Of a stretch of DNA of 64,000 nt, positions 10,078-20,055 are shown in pieces. The DNA is from Isoetes taiwanensis. Taxonomy: Eukaryota > Streptophyta > Lycopodiopsida > Isoetales > Isoetaceae. The position numbers and the translations under genes were made by a program. How positions within the stretch are numbered: position 1 is the stretch's first letter; each line of letters starts with the position of its first letter. The notes below the pieces were generated by a model. It was not told the origin of the DNA. It made no database searches and saw nothing but the letters and a program-made list of their open reading frames with translations. The DNA lies in the NCBI GenBank assembly GCA_021234155.1, contig JAJEKV010000013.1:943787-1007786 (forward strand), in the 5' to 3' direction.

Positions 10078-11274
10078 ATGGCCAGCTACAAGGCACATAA
10101 AATGGAATATAGATGGTTAACAAATGCCAATAATACTGTATACACAGATCTAGCCAGTATGATTACTGCAATACTAAATAGTGTGCTTGAACTATGGCCA
10201 AAAATATGCTATAGGCAGACTGCAAGAATTAGAATGTGGAACCCAAGCAAGATTAATGCATGCTGGATCATTGAATCCGTTTATGACATGGTATTGAACT
10301 TACCATGCAAAATTCACAATGTCTTCTCTGCAGATATTACCAAATGTTACGAAAACATTCCACTCACTGGGGAAGACGGTATCTGCAACATAATGGATGA
10401 GGTAATTGACCTGGTCTGGGAATATATTCTAAATGATCTCAGGGTATTTGACTTACTAGTTAAGGAGAAAAATGATAATTTCACAGTTAAATGGGTAAGA
10501 GCACATAGTGACAAAGAATATGCCAGTTGGATTTATATTCCTAGGGACAAACTGAAGGAAATGAATAAATGGCTTTTGAATAACTGTTTCCTGCAGATGG
10601 GCAAAAGCACATGGAGGCAAAAGAGGGGCATCCCTATGGGCTTCTCGTGCAGCCCTGCATGGTGCAACCTCTATCTAGCCTGGCATGAGTTGAGATTCAT
10701 ACTAAATCTGGCGTACAATGGGAAATTTAATGACATCTACAGGTTCCAGCATACAGCACGATATATAGATGATCTCAATGTGCTGAATGGAGGAGATTTG
10801 AGTAAGTTCTTCACAAAAGATGCTGAATTTACGGTATATAACATGAAATACCTTGGGATAAAGGATGAAACAGAATATGATGATGCACAAAACACTCAGG
10901 AGAAGATCGGGTATAAATGCAACTTCCTGAACATGACAATACAGGTACATGACCATGAAAGGGGAATATTTGAATGTGCAAGATACGACAAAAGGGAAAA
11001 ACTTCCATTCAAAGCCAGCAGGTTCATAATGGCTGACAGCTGTAGACCATACAAACAAGCATCAAAGGTAATTATATCTCAAGTTATGCCATACGTATAT
11101 ACACACTCTTCTGCTCATAATGCTGCCCGGGATATTGCGGCTCTCATTGAAGCATTCTGCTCAAATGGATTTAAAAGAAAAGATATATGCAAGCATGTGC
11201 TCCAAACATTACACATGGAGGAGTATCCAGGTATACTCTACAACTTTGGAGATATGGTAAGAATACTTAAGTAG
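10078..11274 (+). CDS. Reverse transcriptase core of the Penelope-like element
   Basis: The frame is 398 aa and continues the frame of 9220-10056 after one TAA. RT motifs are in order: KAHKMEYRWLTNA (RT1-like; K-HK-R is typical of PLE and related RTs), ADITKCYENIP with catalytic Asp at residue 86 (motif A), QKRGIPMGFSCSP (motif B, 10615 on), RYIDD (motif C, YIDD at 10762-10773), FLNMTI, then YDKREKLPF and a conserved C-terminal helix-rich tail. The three catalytic aspartates are present. The motifs differ from LTR, LINE and group II RTs and fit the PLE/telomerase side of the RT tree. No GIY-YIG domain follows; the frame ends 120 bases before the second long repeat. Endonuclease-lacking PLEs are known at telomeres of some eukaryotes. 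A related cellular rvt-type gene is less likely, given the flanking repeats. Confidence 0.82.
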   Translation: MASYKAHKMEYRWLTNANNTVYTDLASMITAILNSVLELWPKICYRQTARIRMWNPSKINACWIIESVYDMVLNLPCKIHNVFSADITKCYENIPLTGEDGICNIMDEVIDLVWEYILNDLRVFDLLVKEKNDNFTVKWVRAHSDKEYASWIYIPRDKLKEMNKWLLNNCFLQMGKSTWRQKRGIPMGFSCSPAWCNLYLAWHELRFILNLAYNGKFNDIYRFQHTARYIDDLNVLNGGDLSKFFTKDAEFTVYNMKYLGIKDETEYDDAQNTQEKIGYKCNFLNMTIQVHDHERGIFECARYDKREKLPFKASRFIMADSCRPYKQASKVIISQVMPYVYTHSSAHNAARDIAALIEAFCSNGFKRKDICKHVLQTLHMEEYPGILYNFGDMVRILK

Positions 11275-11394
11275 AACAACATAGGAAGGGTAGGGCCTTG
11301 CATGGCAACAAGGCCCTACTCTCCTTGTTGTCAAGTTATAAAGAATTTCTTTATGTTAAGGCCCCCTGGACTACGGTAGGTGGCAGGGTTTTTT
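11275..11394. other. Short spacer between RT stop and downstream repeat
   Basis: About 120 bases. It includes a small inverted repeat (GTAGGGCCTTGCATGG against CAAGGCCCTAC, near 11290-11321) that could form a hairpin at the 3' end of the coding body, and a T6 run immediately before the second repeat. Confidence 0.5.
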
Positions 11395-14300
11395 ATTAAA
11401 TGTGGCATGGTAATAGGATTACTATAATGGAACACATGGTCTTTAGTTAAAAAATTCATGTGAGAGATCATGGAAAAATGTGGTACATTTTTTAAACTTG
11501 AGAAACTGTGGAATATATGCTAGGGCTAATACTCAATGGTCAAACATATCATGCAAAATTGATACGTGCAAAACCTAAAATGGTATCAGGGGTAAGCTGG
11601 ACTTGGCGACCGATTGCACTTCCGGGACTAATGGCCTCCCAGGTACGGACAGACCTTACCCGAAAATGGCATATAAGGGGGCGTTTAGAAGCCCAGCTCT
11701 ATGATCGGCTATGGCATGAAAGTTTTTTAAGCACTGATTAGTATAGAATATGCATGGGCAGAAGAAAGGGTGATCTCAATATGGTCACCAGAAAGAAGTT
11801 GCAGGAGGAGAAGAATAGCATGGCCAAAAGATTGAAGGTTTTTCAGTTCCATAAACCTGCTTTGATTGCAAGCAGCAGCAAGGAGAAAGAAAGTGCTCCT
11901 GATACACAAGAGCTTTCACCTACTACTGATCAGGGAAAAAATTAAGCATACTATATGTTTTTTCCATAAAAAATGGTTTGGCTATTTTTCAAAATCTTAT
12001 TGTATTTTATGTATATATTTGGCTAAATTTATTATTATCTGTTTGGGGTCCGGGCTCGGGATCGCCTGAGGGACAGATCTCTGTGAGATCCTTGAAGTCC
12101 GGCAGGGTAAATCCTGAGGCACTCTTGTCACGCGGGATTTTTGCTAACAGAGGAAAGAACAAGAAAAACTCAGATAAAACAGCAATTGCAATACACAATG
12201 AAACACACAAGACACTTGTGGAGAACACGGCAATCCATTGATCAAAACAAGTGTACAATGAAGGCTCAAAAGAGCGCACAACAGGCGACCAGCATGTCTG
12301 CTCTGTAGTGACACAAAAGAACACTCTGAACCCTCTCTTTGAAGGAGCAAAAATGCTACAATATATAGGAACACGGAGTGGCCTACGGGCCTGAATCTGA
12401 TCCTCATCATGACAACGCGTGCTCCACTACTTGGGCACTCGAACAGGAATCTGAGCTGTCCGCGGCCGTGCTAACAGACAAGTAGTGGCCCGCCGTGGGT
12501 CCTACCTTTGGGTCTTCTGCTTCTTGGAGGAGCTTTGACCCGCCGTGGCGCCTTGTAGATCCCTCTTCTTGGACACCGTGGCCAGTGGGGCCTCGCCCTC
12601 ATGCAGCAAGTATAGACCTGTGTGTCTGCCAGGCACAGGGCTAACATTATCGTATATGTATTTGGACTTGGCGAAACTTTTGAAGTAAAGGCAAAAAATG
12701 TAAATTATGTAGCTTTAGACATATTGTACTACAATGACAAATAATAATCAACAACCAAGGAACATACAATAATATTAAAAAACTTATAACAGAAGCTCAC
12801 AACATAGCTTACAAGATCCATAGTTTAAACTAGATTCAATGCAACGACACCCTTCTAGATATGGTGATCAAATGCTTGAAGGAAGATGTTATGCAACTCG
12901 AGCATCTAGATGGATAATGGCCATCTCTTACAATTTCTTTTTGAAGATGCATATGTCGTATATGTAATAGAAATTCATAGTTCAAAAGACTACTATCACT
13001 AATGATAGCAGGTGGGCATGTGTAATAATATTTATTAATAATTCATTTTTGTTTGGCTATTAATGATTTGATATATTACAATAAAGAAAGGCTAATCCCT
13101 TTTCTTTAAGGAAAATGGGGAAAATAGTTTGGCTAATCCTAAAAATAGAATAGAAGATAATAGATTACTTCTTTTAACTATGGCTATTTTTCATTTTTTT
13201 AAAAAAGATTTCTCTTCATAAAAATCGCCGCAAAATTTGCCTAGACCCCTTAAAAAATTGCCATTTGGCTATTAATAGCCACTAATTTTTTCCATGCTAC
13301 TGATGGTGGGGAAACTCATGGAGGCAATAGGCAGAAACTGGAGCAGCAACTTGATCTGCAGCTGACTCAAGCAAGTGTTATGAATGCCAGTGGTAATATG
13401 GATGAGGCTGGATCCAGCAAACAACTAGGCATAGCAAATACCAAGGCCAAGGCCTTTATGGAGACGGATCCTCAGGCCAGCAAGCCAACTCGAACAAACC
13501 AGGTTTGAGATCATATGGATTTTAAAGACATGAAAAAATAATATAGTATTCTACTAATAGATCTGCTAAATTAGTGAAGTACTTGAGTAGTATGTGCATT
13601 AGTACAGATCTGAAAATAGTGCTTGCTTTCTTTATGATAGACTTATTTATTTGGATGCATGCCTAGGCTGAAAACTGGTCTGGCTATAGTAATTGTCTAT
13701 GTTAGGGACAGAAATACAAATGCTTACAATATGGAAATGATTTATGGAAGTAACTTAGAATAGATCTTCCATGCATACAATTAGGGGTCAGGGCTGAAGT
13801 ATTAATGTTGCTGCTGATCGACTGGCTACAATTCTAAGTGTTTATTTAGTGAAATACCTGGCATTATGGCAGATCCAAGTATAATGCTTCGGCTATGGGG
13901 ATTTACAGATTTTGATGCATGCCTAGTAAAACGGGCTTGGCTGGGGTTTTGTTTTATGGTATGGATTGAAACACAAATACTTACAATAAGGAAAAGGTGT
14001 GAGAAAATCACTTGGGGTTTCTTGAAAATGCTGTTGCAGGTCTACTGGCTACGGATCTAAATGTTAAGAAAAAATGATAGAATGATGCTGTACATATCTT
14101 TTGTGTTCCAAGTAGCCAGGGAATAACAAAAAATAATCAATTTAACATTCTAGACTTTAGAGCCGTAGTCTAGTAGTGTTAAAGGAATCTTTTTCGCCTT
14201 TGATAACCGCTTTTGTAGTTTACAAGGTGGTGAAGGGCTATAAACCCGTAAATTCTCATGACACCGCTACCATGTTCATAGGCAACCGCAGTATTTGTTT

Positions 14301-14713
14301 CTTGTTTGTTCGTTGTGGTGCGTAATGTGAATTTCTCCCCTCCCGCAATGTTTACTTCCAATTGATGTGTCTATGCAAAACTTCTGGATGATACTTCGTC
14401 AAAACAGTAAATATGATGCAAGTTATATTCTGCTTGCAGTACACGGTTTGAAACTTCAGTTTGCTACTGATAAAGTGTAGTTGTCATACATCTTTAGCTA
14501 GTAATGAATGGGAAATTGAAACTAGAGATGTAAAATGTTTTTTAAGTATGGAATATATTTGGAATATTGTACATTTTCATGACCAGATCTGTGCTCATAC
14601 ATATAGTACACCTATATATGTATGAGGTTGCAAATTGTAGCATTATAGGTCTTTTGATCTTTAATGTTAAACGTCTAGGATGGTCCCCATAAAGGTCCAG
14701 AGTAGAGGTAAAG

Positions 14714-14718
<5 letters not shown>
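11395..14718 (+). repeat. Downstream long direct repeat (pLTR-like), split by a hAT insertion
   Basis: This is the second copy of the 5352-7332 unit in the same orientation. It is interrupted at 11931-13296. It lacks about 36 bases near 14010 that are present at about 6598-6637, and it has a cluster of small differences at about 14190-14350. Elsewhere identity is very high over hundreds of bases, which points to a recent insertion or recent homogenisation. It ends in a run of about 38 T (14717-14754). Confidence 0.85.
11931..13296. mobile_element. Non-autonomous hAT-type DNA transposon nested in the PLE repeat
   Basis: The insert of about 1,366 bp is flanked by the perfect 8-bp direct repeat CTACTGAT (11923-11930 and 13297-13304), present only once in the uninterrupted copy near 5876-5883. 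Its ends are inverted repeats, CAGGGAAAAAATTA against CATGGAAAAAATTA on the other strand: 14 bases with one mismatch. An 8-bp target duplication with CA-GGG-type ends is the hAT hallmark. TTTGGCTA recurs near both ends (11977, 12018, 13052, 13128, 13264), like subterminal transposase-binding repeats. There is no transposase frame. The middle (about 12045-12650) is richer in G and C than the ends and may be captured or nested sequence. Confidence 0.88.
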
Positions 14719-14755
<37 letters not shown>

Positions 14756-15047
14756 AATGGAAGCTATTGCTAATGTCTTGCGCTTTACAATGGTCTAATT
14801 CCATATGTGGCAACATTCTTTGACTTTACAGATTATATGAGGGGTGCAAATGTAATATCTCATAACAAGAATATGGAAATCTAGACAGAATGTCAACAAT
14901 CTAAGATTCTTCACAAAATCCCATTGAAACAACATTAGGGAATGTTAGGTCCAAAACCTTTCACAATGTTTACACGTTACACAAAACCTTAATAGACTAT
15001 CTACACGCCTCAAGATAGTTACATTCAAGTTCGCACAAGTCCCCATG
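14719..15047. other. T tract and spacer
   Basis: It begins with the long T run that abuts the end of the second PLE repeat and continues as AT-rich sequence with no gene seen. Confidence 0.5.
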
Positions 15048-15239
15048 TTATCCCCATACTACAAACACAGCCATGCAACTATAATGGTGTGCATTTGCAA
15101 CAATTTCATACTCCTCTCTCATTGCCTCAAAAAAGTCTCTGCCCTTAAACACTAGGTTGCAACATCCACATGATGTAAAAACGCATATGCAAGTAGTAGC
15201 ATCTGGTTCTATTCCCTTGCTATGCATGTTTGTTTTCAC
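15048..15239 (-). pseudogene. PPR protein fragment
   Basis: A 63-aa minus-strand stretch fits the consensus of a pentatricopeptide repeat pair from a plant PLS/DYW-type protein: KGIEPDATT followed by a CVFTSCGCCNLVFKGRDFF stretch and then HYSCM. No repeats lie upstream in frame and the frame stops after this piece. PPR proteins act in organelle RNA processing, but this is too short to work and is a gene remnant. GCCNLV and VFVVWG replace more usual residues. Confidence 0.62.
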
Positions 15240-17837
15240 TTCAAAAAGTATTTAGATATATTTCTACAAAGCAAAGCTACATACTATAATATAATAAAGG
15301 CCACCAGCATGATGTATCCGTTGTAGGGCAATCAATATAAACAATAGAAAAGTCGCACTGCCTGGCGGGCATTCCTGATGAATTGGCGTTTGTCACTATG
15401 AGAAAAAGAAACGAAATAAAACATTATGCCTTTTTAGCAGTGGCCAGAATTTCATTATCAGAGCCTCATAAAGTAGCCATGACACAATTAGATTTTCAAA
15501 CAATTCAAGGGCATCGATTGGTGTAGAACCTGAGTCTCTATATTGTATAAGTCTCTATGCTTGGACCGTTCCTTTCCTGTCATCAAAATAAGTCAATGGT
15601 TTTCAAAACCTTTGAAATGCATGCAACCAAGCAGCCATTTGCTAGCAAATTATTCCTGGTAAACCAAAAGCCATTATTAAGAGAAGTCTAGGACAAATGG
15701 TGCAGGGCTAAAACCTCCACCAATTTGAATTACCTTAGTAGTTTTCCCAACGGAAAGAGAGAAATAGATGTCGAACTTCATATAAAGACAATCCCTTGGC
15801 GCTAGTTGCACAAGTTCTAAGCAGAAAATAACAAAAATAAGCCAACATGTTAATATGATGCCAGTTCCACGAGTCTTGAACAGAAAATAACAAAACCTGC
15901 ATAGGGTCGAGACTAAATGTGGAAGGCATCAATTACATGTCCTATGTGCTGCCATTTTTTGAGTTGTTGAATTCATATTAAGTTGTAATCTGCATAGGGT
16001 CAAGATTAAATGTGGAAGGCATCAATTACATGTCCTATGTGCTGCCATTTTCTGAGTTGTTGAATTCACATTACCTGCATCTACTCCTCATATTGACGGC
16101 AATGGAAACTGAGAAACACCGTTTTCTTTTGTTGTATATCAGTGGTGGCAAAGAAACAAAGATAAAACAGAGGAAACGCAACAATAGAGACGAGAATTTT
16201 GCCAGCCAAACACTTGACAATAGACATCTAGAAATAGAAGGATTACTTACTTTAATCTAACTTCCTTGAAGTCTGCTTGTTGAAGCTAACAAAAGAAACA
16301 GGAACAAAGAGAACTGTTGAGATGTTATAGCTATGTGTCCACGATGAAGCACACATGCATAATAAAGCAAAATGGCTCTCCTTGAATGAAGAAGCTGTTG
16401 ATCATACAATTCCTTCTGCCCTGCAATCTGCGTGCACAATTGGGCCAAGAATAGAAGCATCTGCACTTTCAGGGTGATTCTTCAACATGGTATAATCTCA
16501 AAAATAGAATGTCTGCTGCTTGAAAATGTAACACTCTGACCTTTCTCCAACACGGTGAAAGCTCAAAAATAGCAAGCCTGCTGCTTTAGAAATCCCATTA
16601 TTCATGAAAAAGAGCTTTGTGCAGCAGACTTTCGAGCCTTATATTTCTATCTATGATCCTATAAACTTTGCTATTGTGTAAAACTTAGCATGAAAACTAC
16701 CTGGTGTAGACATGATATCCATATACATCTCGTCATCATTGGATCCAGCATTTAAAAAGGTATCCCCAAATTAAGCATTTCTTTTCCTTTCTCATCTTGA
16801 TGTCGGACAAAGCCTGTAAAAGATCACAGATTCTAGTATTAATAGCATGTGCAATGCGAATTTAAATACCTATATGTGTCAATGCAACCCAGAATATCTC
16901 TGAGATAACGAGATGTAGGTTAAAGTCCTCTGTTCACCTCCCTTTGCAAACATGAAAGTACAATTTTACATAAGGTTATCAAGAGCAACTGTAAGCTACA
17001 ATAATGATGCATTTATCTGCAATCGGACAAACAGCAAGGCAATGCTCCAAATCCATTCCAAAATAAATATTCCCAATTGACGCCCCGACGAACCTAGTTG
17101 AGCATTTGAAATTGCAATATGAGCATGGCAACACTGCAAAGAGTTCATAATGTTTTAAGTCACAAGAAATGCGGAACATAATGTTTCATTGAATTTCTTT
17201 AATATGATCATCATTATGACTGTATGTTCTCGGTAGAAAGACAGCAATAGCAGTGCAAGCTCCTGCCCGCCACCCAATGCAAGCACACATAGAAAACAAA
17301 TAATTACATGTTTCTAGCACCTAACATGTTTGTTAGTAACCCAGGAACGGATGTATCACTCACTCAGCAACTACCTGGTCATTGTCGGACACTAGGAGAT
17401 GAATTCAGCAGTAAATGCCTAAATATCTCTTTCAGTACATGCTATTGCATCAATGTTAAATGCGAAAATGTATTGATCTCTATGGATGCATGCCTGCTCA
17501 TTGTCAAAGCCACAATATAGCCAACATAGCCAACAGATTGCAGCCTATAATGTAGACCCCTATTCTTATTGGAAGAATAAATCAAAACCATAAGACTTCC
17601 TCTTTCTGAAATCATGAATGTTGCTCTTCACAAAGCTTGATCTACAAAAGATAAGAGATGAAAATATGGGCTGGAAATTTTACCTGAAGCTCCAGTCTGT
17701 TGCAGCTCGTACCTGTTGCTCAGTGCCCTTCTGTGCATATTTACAATTTGGGAATCTTACAGAGCTATTTGTCACATGTATTTGACAAGTTCATGAATCA
17801 AAGTTAAACTTTTAGCCATCTTCAGTAAAAAGAATAC
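15240..17837. other. Spacer with a 93-bp tandem duplication
   Basis: No gene recognised. Bases from 15898 (TGCATAGGGTC...GAATTCATATT) are repeated from 15991 with few changes, period about 93. A possible further CYP97-like exon remnant lies near 17690-17730 on the minus strand but is too degenerate to call. Confidence 0.45.
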
Positions 17838-18823
17838 CTGCCGTGTGTCTCTTGCTTTTCTTATCAGATTATCAAGACAGTCATTTATGACCTTCAGGTC
17901 ATCCTGAAACTTTTTTTGGCGTGGAACAAGCCACATTGCCAATGGAAACTTCCAGTATGGGATATAGAAAGTTGATCGAATGTGCCATAAACGTCCTGCA
18001 AAAAAAATTGCGAGTACATAAAGTAAAACTCAATAGGCCAATATCCTAGGACAACGTACTGAGATCACGGGTGACTCCTTTGTAACAGATCCAAAGTCGT
18101 AATTGAAAACACTCAACCCAATAATATCGAGAGCAAGGCTAGAATATTCTGCTTCCATCTCAACTTCCACACCTACGCCTCAACCATGGCTTCTAAGTAA
18201 GCAGCATAAAATCCTGGTAAAATTGCTGTTCAAACAATCACCAAAACGTGTTACATGTAGCGTATAATAGCATAATGTCAATACTGTGTGGAGTCCCTAC
18301 AATATTTTTCTGACTCACTTAACATATTCCCCCATTTCAGAGTCATGGCTGTTCTATTCTATTCTATTCTATTCTAAAGCCCATTATAAAGACATAAGCA
18401 GAATGTTTCCTTTTTTCAGGATAATTGTTTCCTCCAAAAATCCAAGTCAAAAATATCAGACAGAATTATAGCTTTGGATAAGATTTATGTTCCTTCCTTC
18501 TAACAACTTGATCATTGCCAACCAGCATATCAAAGCCTCAGGCTCAGCATTGCAACTATGAATTACCTCTTCTCCTAGTTTTCCATGTAACTAAATCAGC
18601 AGGAATAAGACCTTTCCCCATAATTGGTTCCAGAATATATGCAATGATACCCTGTAGAGGCAATTACATTTAAAAAGACTTTACTCAAATATTGATTAGA
18701 CGTGCAGTTCCATACCTTATCATATGCAAAGGCATTCTTTCGAAGGATATGACGCACAATAATTGGATCAGAAATCACCACAAATACCTTGGGCCCAAAT
18801 GCAAGCTTGTATACTGGACCATG
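17838..18823 (-). pseudogene. CYP97-type cytochrome P450, truncated gene fragment with introns
   Basis: Four minus-strand exons can be read. 18823-18716 is 36 codons ([12 protein letters not shown]...[10 protein letters not shown]...DK). 18651-18567 contains [16 protein letters not shown]. 18172-18060 contains [20 protein letters not shown] then [15 protein letters not shown]. 17995-17838 contains [19 protein letters not shown] then [11 protein letters not shown]. These match the N-terminal half of plastid carotene hydroxylases of the CYP97A/B/C type. The exon that should follow TWKTRRR (VIAPGFH...) is not found, and neither are the transit peptide, the I-helix, the ExxR motif and the heme-binding Cys loop. 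The locus is therefore a truncated copy, although the surviving exons keep good splice sites and no stops. Confidence 0.78.
18352..18375. repeat. (ATTCT)n microsatellite
   Basis: About five units of a TATTC/ATTCT pentamer lie within a CYP97 intron. The same pentamer forms the tail of the LINE 3' ends at 29773 and 46171. Confidence 0.7.
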
Positions 18824-19904
18824 CTGCAAAACGTCCATTATTTTGCCTCAGTAATTAGACTACCTCCCTGCCAATAGATTTTAATACAGACTAGACAAGC
18901 AAATGGTCATTGAGTCACATGTGCATATAATTCACAAGTTATGAAATGCCTACTGTATGGGGAACAACAAGTGAAGGCCTGAATATTGAGTATCCTTGAG
19001 AATCATTTGATAATGTCAAAACCCAGCGCGGCTTCATTGTAGTGTGCCCCTAAGCCAGGAACTAATGGAAACTGGCATAGCCATTATTAACAAGTTTAAT
19101 GGAATGAAAGCTGATGGAAGCATAGTAAGGAATTATAAAAGTTTGTATATTCTATTGCACACTCCATATTAAATTAGCTTCCCATTATAAAAGCTTCTGG
19201 CACGTGGCAGTTTTGGTTTACAATCTTGCAGAGATCACTACATCTTAAGAGTTAAGGCCAGTGTCCAACAATCAACACAATCCTACCCTCTATGCCAAAC
19301 CAAGCCCTTTTTTTCATGGAAAAAGAACCCATTATATTTATTTCGTACTTAGGAATCTGATAATTAGGATCATCTATAATTCAAGATCCAAACTACACCT
19401 ACAAACAGCCAGCAATTTTGCACCTATCTCAAGCATCCTCCATTTTGTATTACAGATTAAATTATTCAAAGTTTGAAGTGGTTAATTTCTTCTCAGGTAC
19501 TGTCTGCAATTTCCTACATGCCATAAACGAGGCTCGATTAATTTAACAACTCATCTCAATAACCAATCGTACAGGGCAAAAAACAGAGGTCTTGCAAACA
19601 AATCAGACACTGCACCCTCTGCAACGGGCATGTTGCTAAAGCCCCCTCCACTAAGAAAACTAGCCAACAGATTGCTCGCATTGTCAAAAAGAGTCTGCTC
19701 TGCCTTCATCTGTTCTTTTGCTCTATCCTTTGTTTCGATGCTACGTTATGAATAGCTGTTTAGAGTTCTATTTCCACTTAAACATCACAAGAAAATGGCT
19801 CAGGATCACCTTGCTTTGATGGATCCCCAATGCTTAGGCATTTGCTCAGCTCCGGCGGCTGCAACATGCTTCCGCGATCAGCCACGCCTTCGAAGGAATG
19901 GGGT
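18824..19904. other. Spacer, no gene recognised
   Basis: AT-rich, with only short random frames. Confidence 0.4.
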
Positions 19905-20055
19905 TGGATGACCGAGAGTTTACAGGCAGCAGCCAGTTTGGAGCAGTCACCAGCATATTCTAGGCATATATCGGCATATACCTGGATATGCCCACAAACC
20001 CACATAAACGAGGGTTTGCCCCCCTAGGGGCAACCCAAAAAGAAAAAAAAAAGCA
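19905..20055 (+). repeat. Short A-tailed retroposon-like repeat (copy 1 of 3)
   Basis: It begins GATGACCG..AGTTTACAG and includes GGAGCAGTCACCAG. It ends with a hairpin (20012-20036; GGGTTTGCCCC, TA, GGGGCAACCC) followed by an A-rich tail. Copies in the other orientation lie at 45094-45229 and 51682-51817. Shared ends plus the A tail suggest the conserved 3' end of a SINE or LINE family. Confidence 0.65.

Noticed and set aside
5352-14718. Ordinary LTR retrotransposon
   Set aside because: The RT motifs are not LTR-type. No primer-binding site, polypurine tract, protease, RNase H or integrase is seen, and the repeats lack TG..CA ends.
14542-14757. Lys-rich minus frame
   Set aside because: It is the translated T tract joined to repeat sequence.
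17690-17740. Fifth CYP97 exon
   Set aside because: Splice-like borders exist but the translation does not align convincingly.
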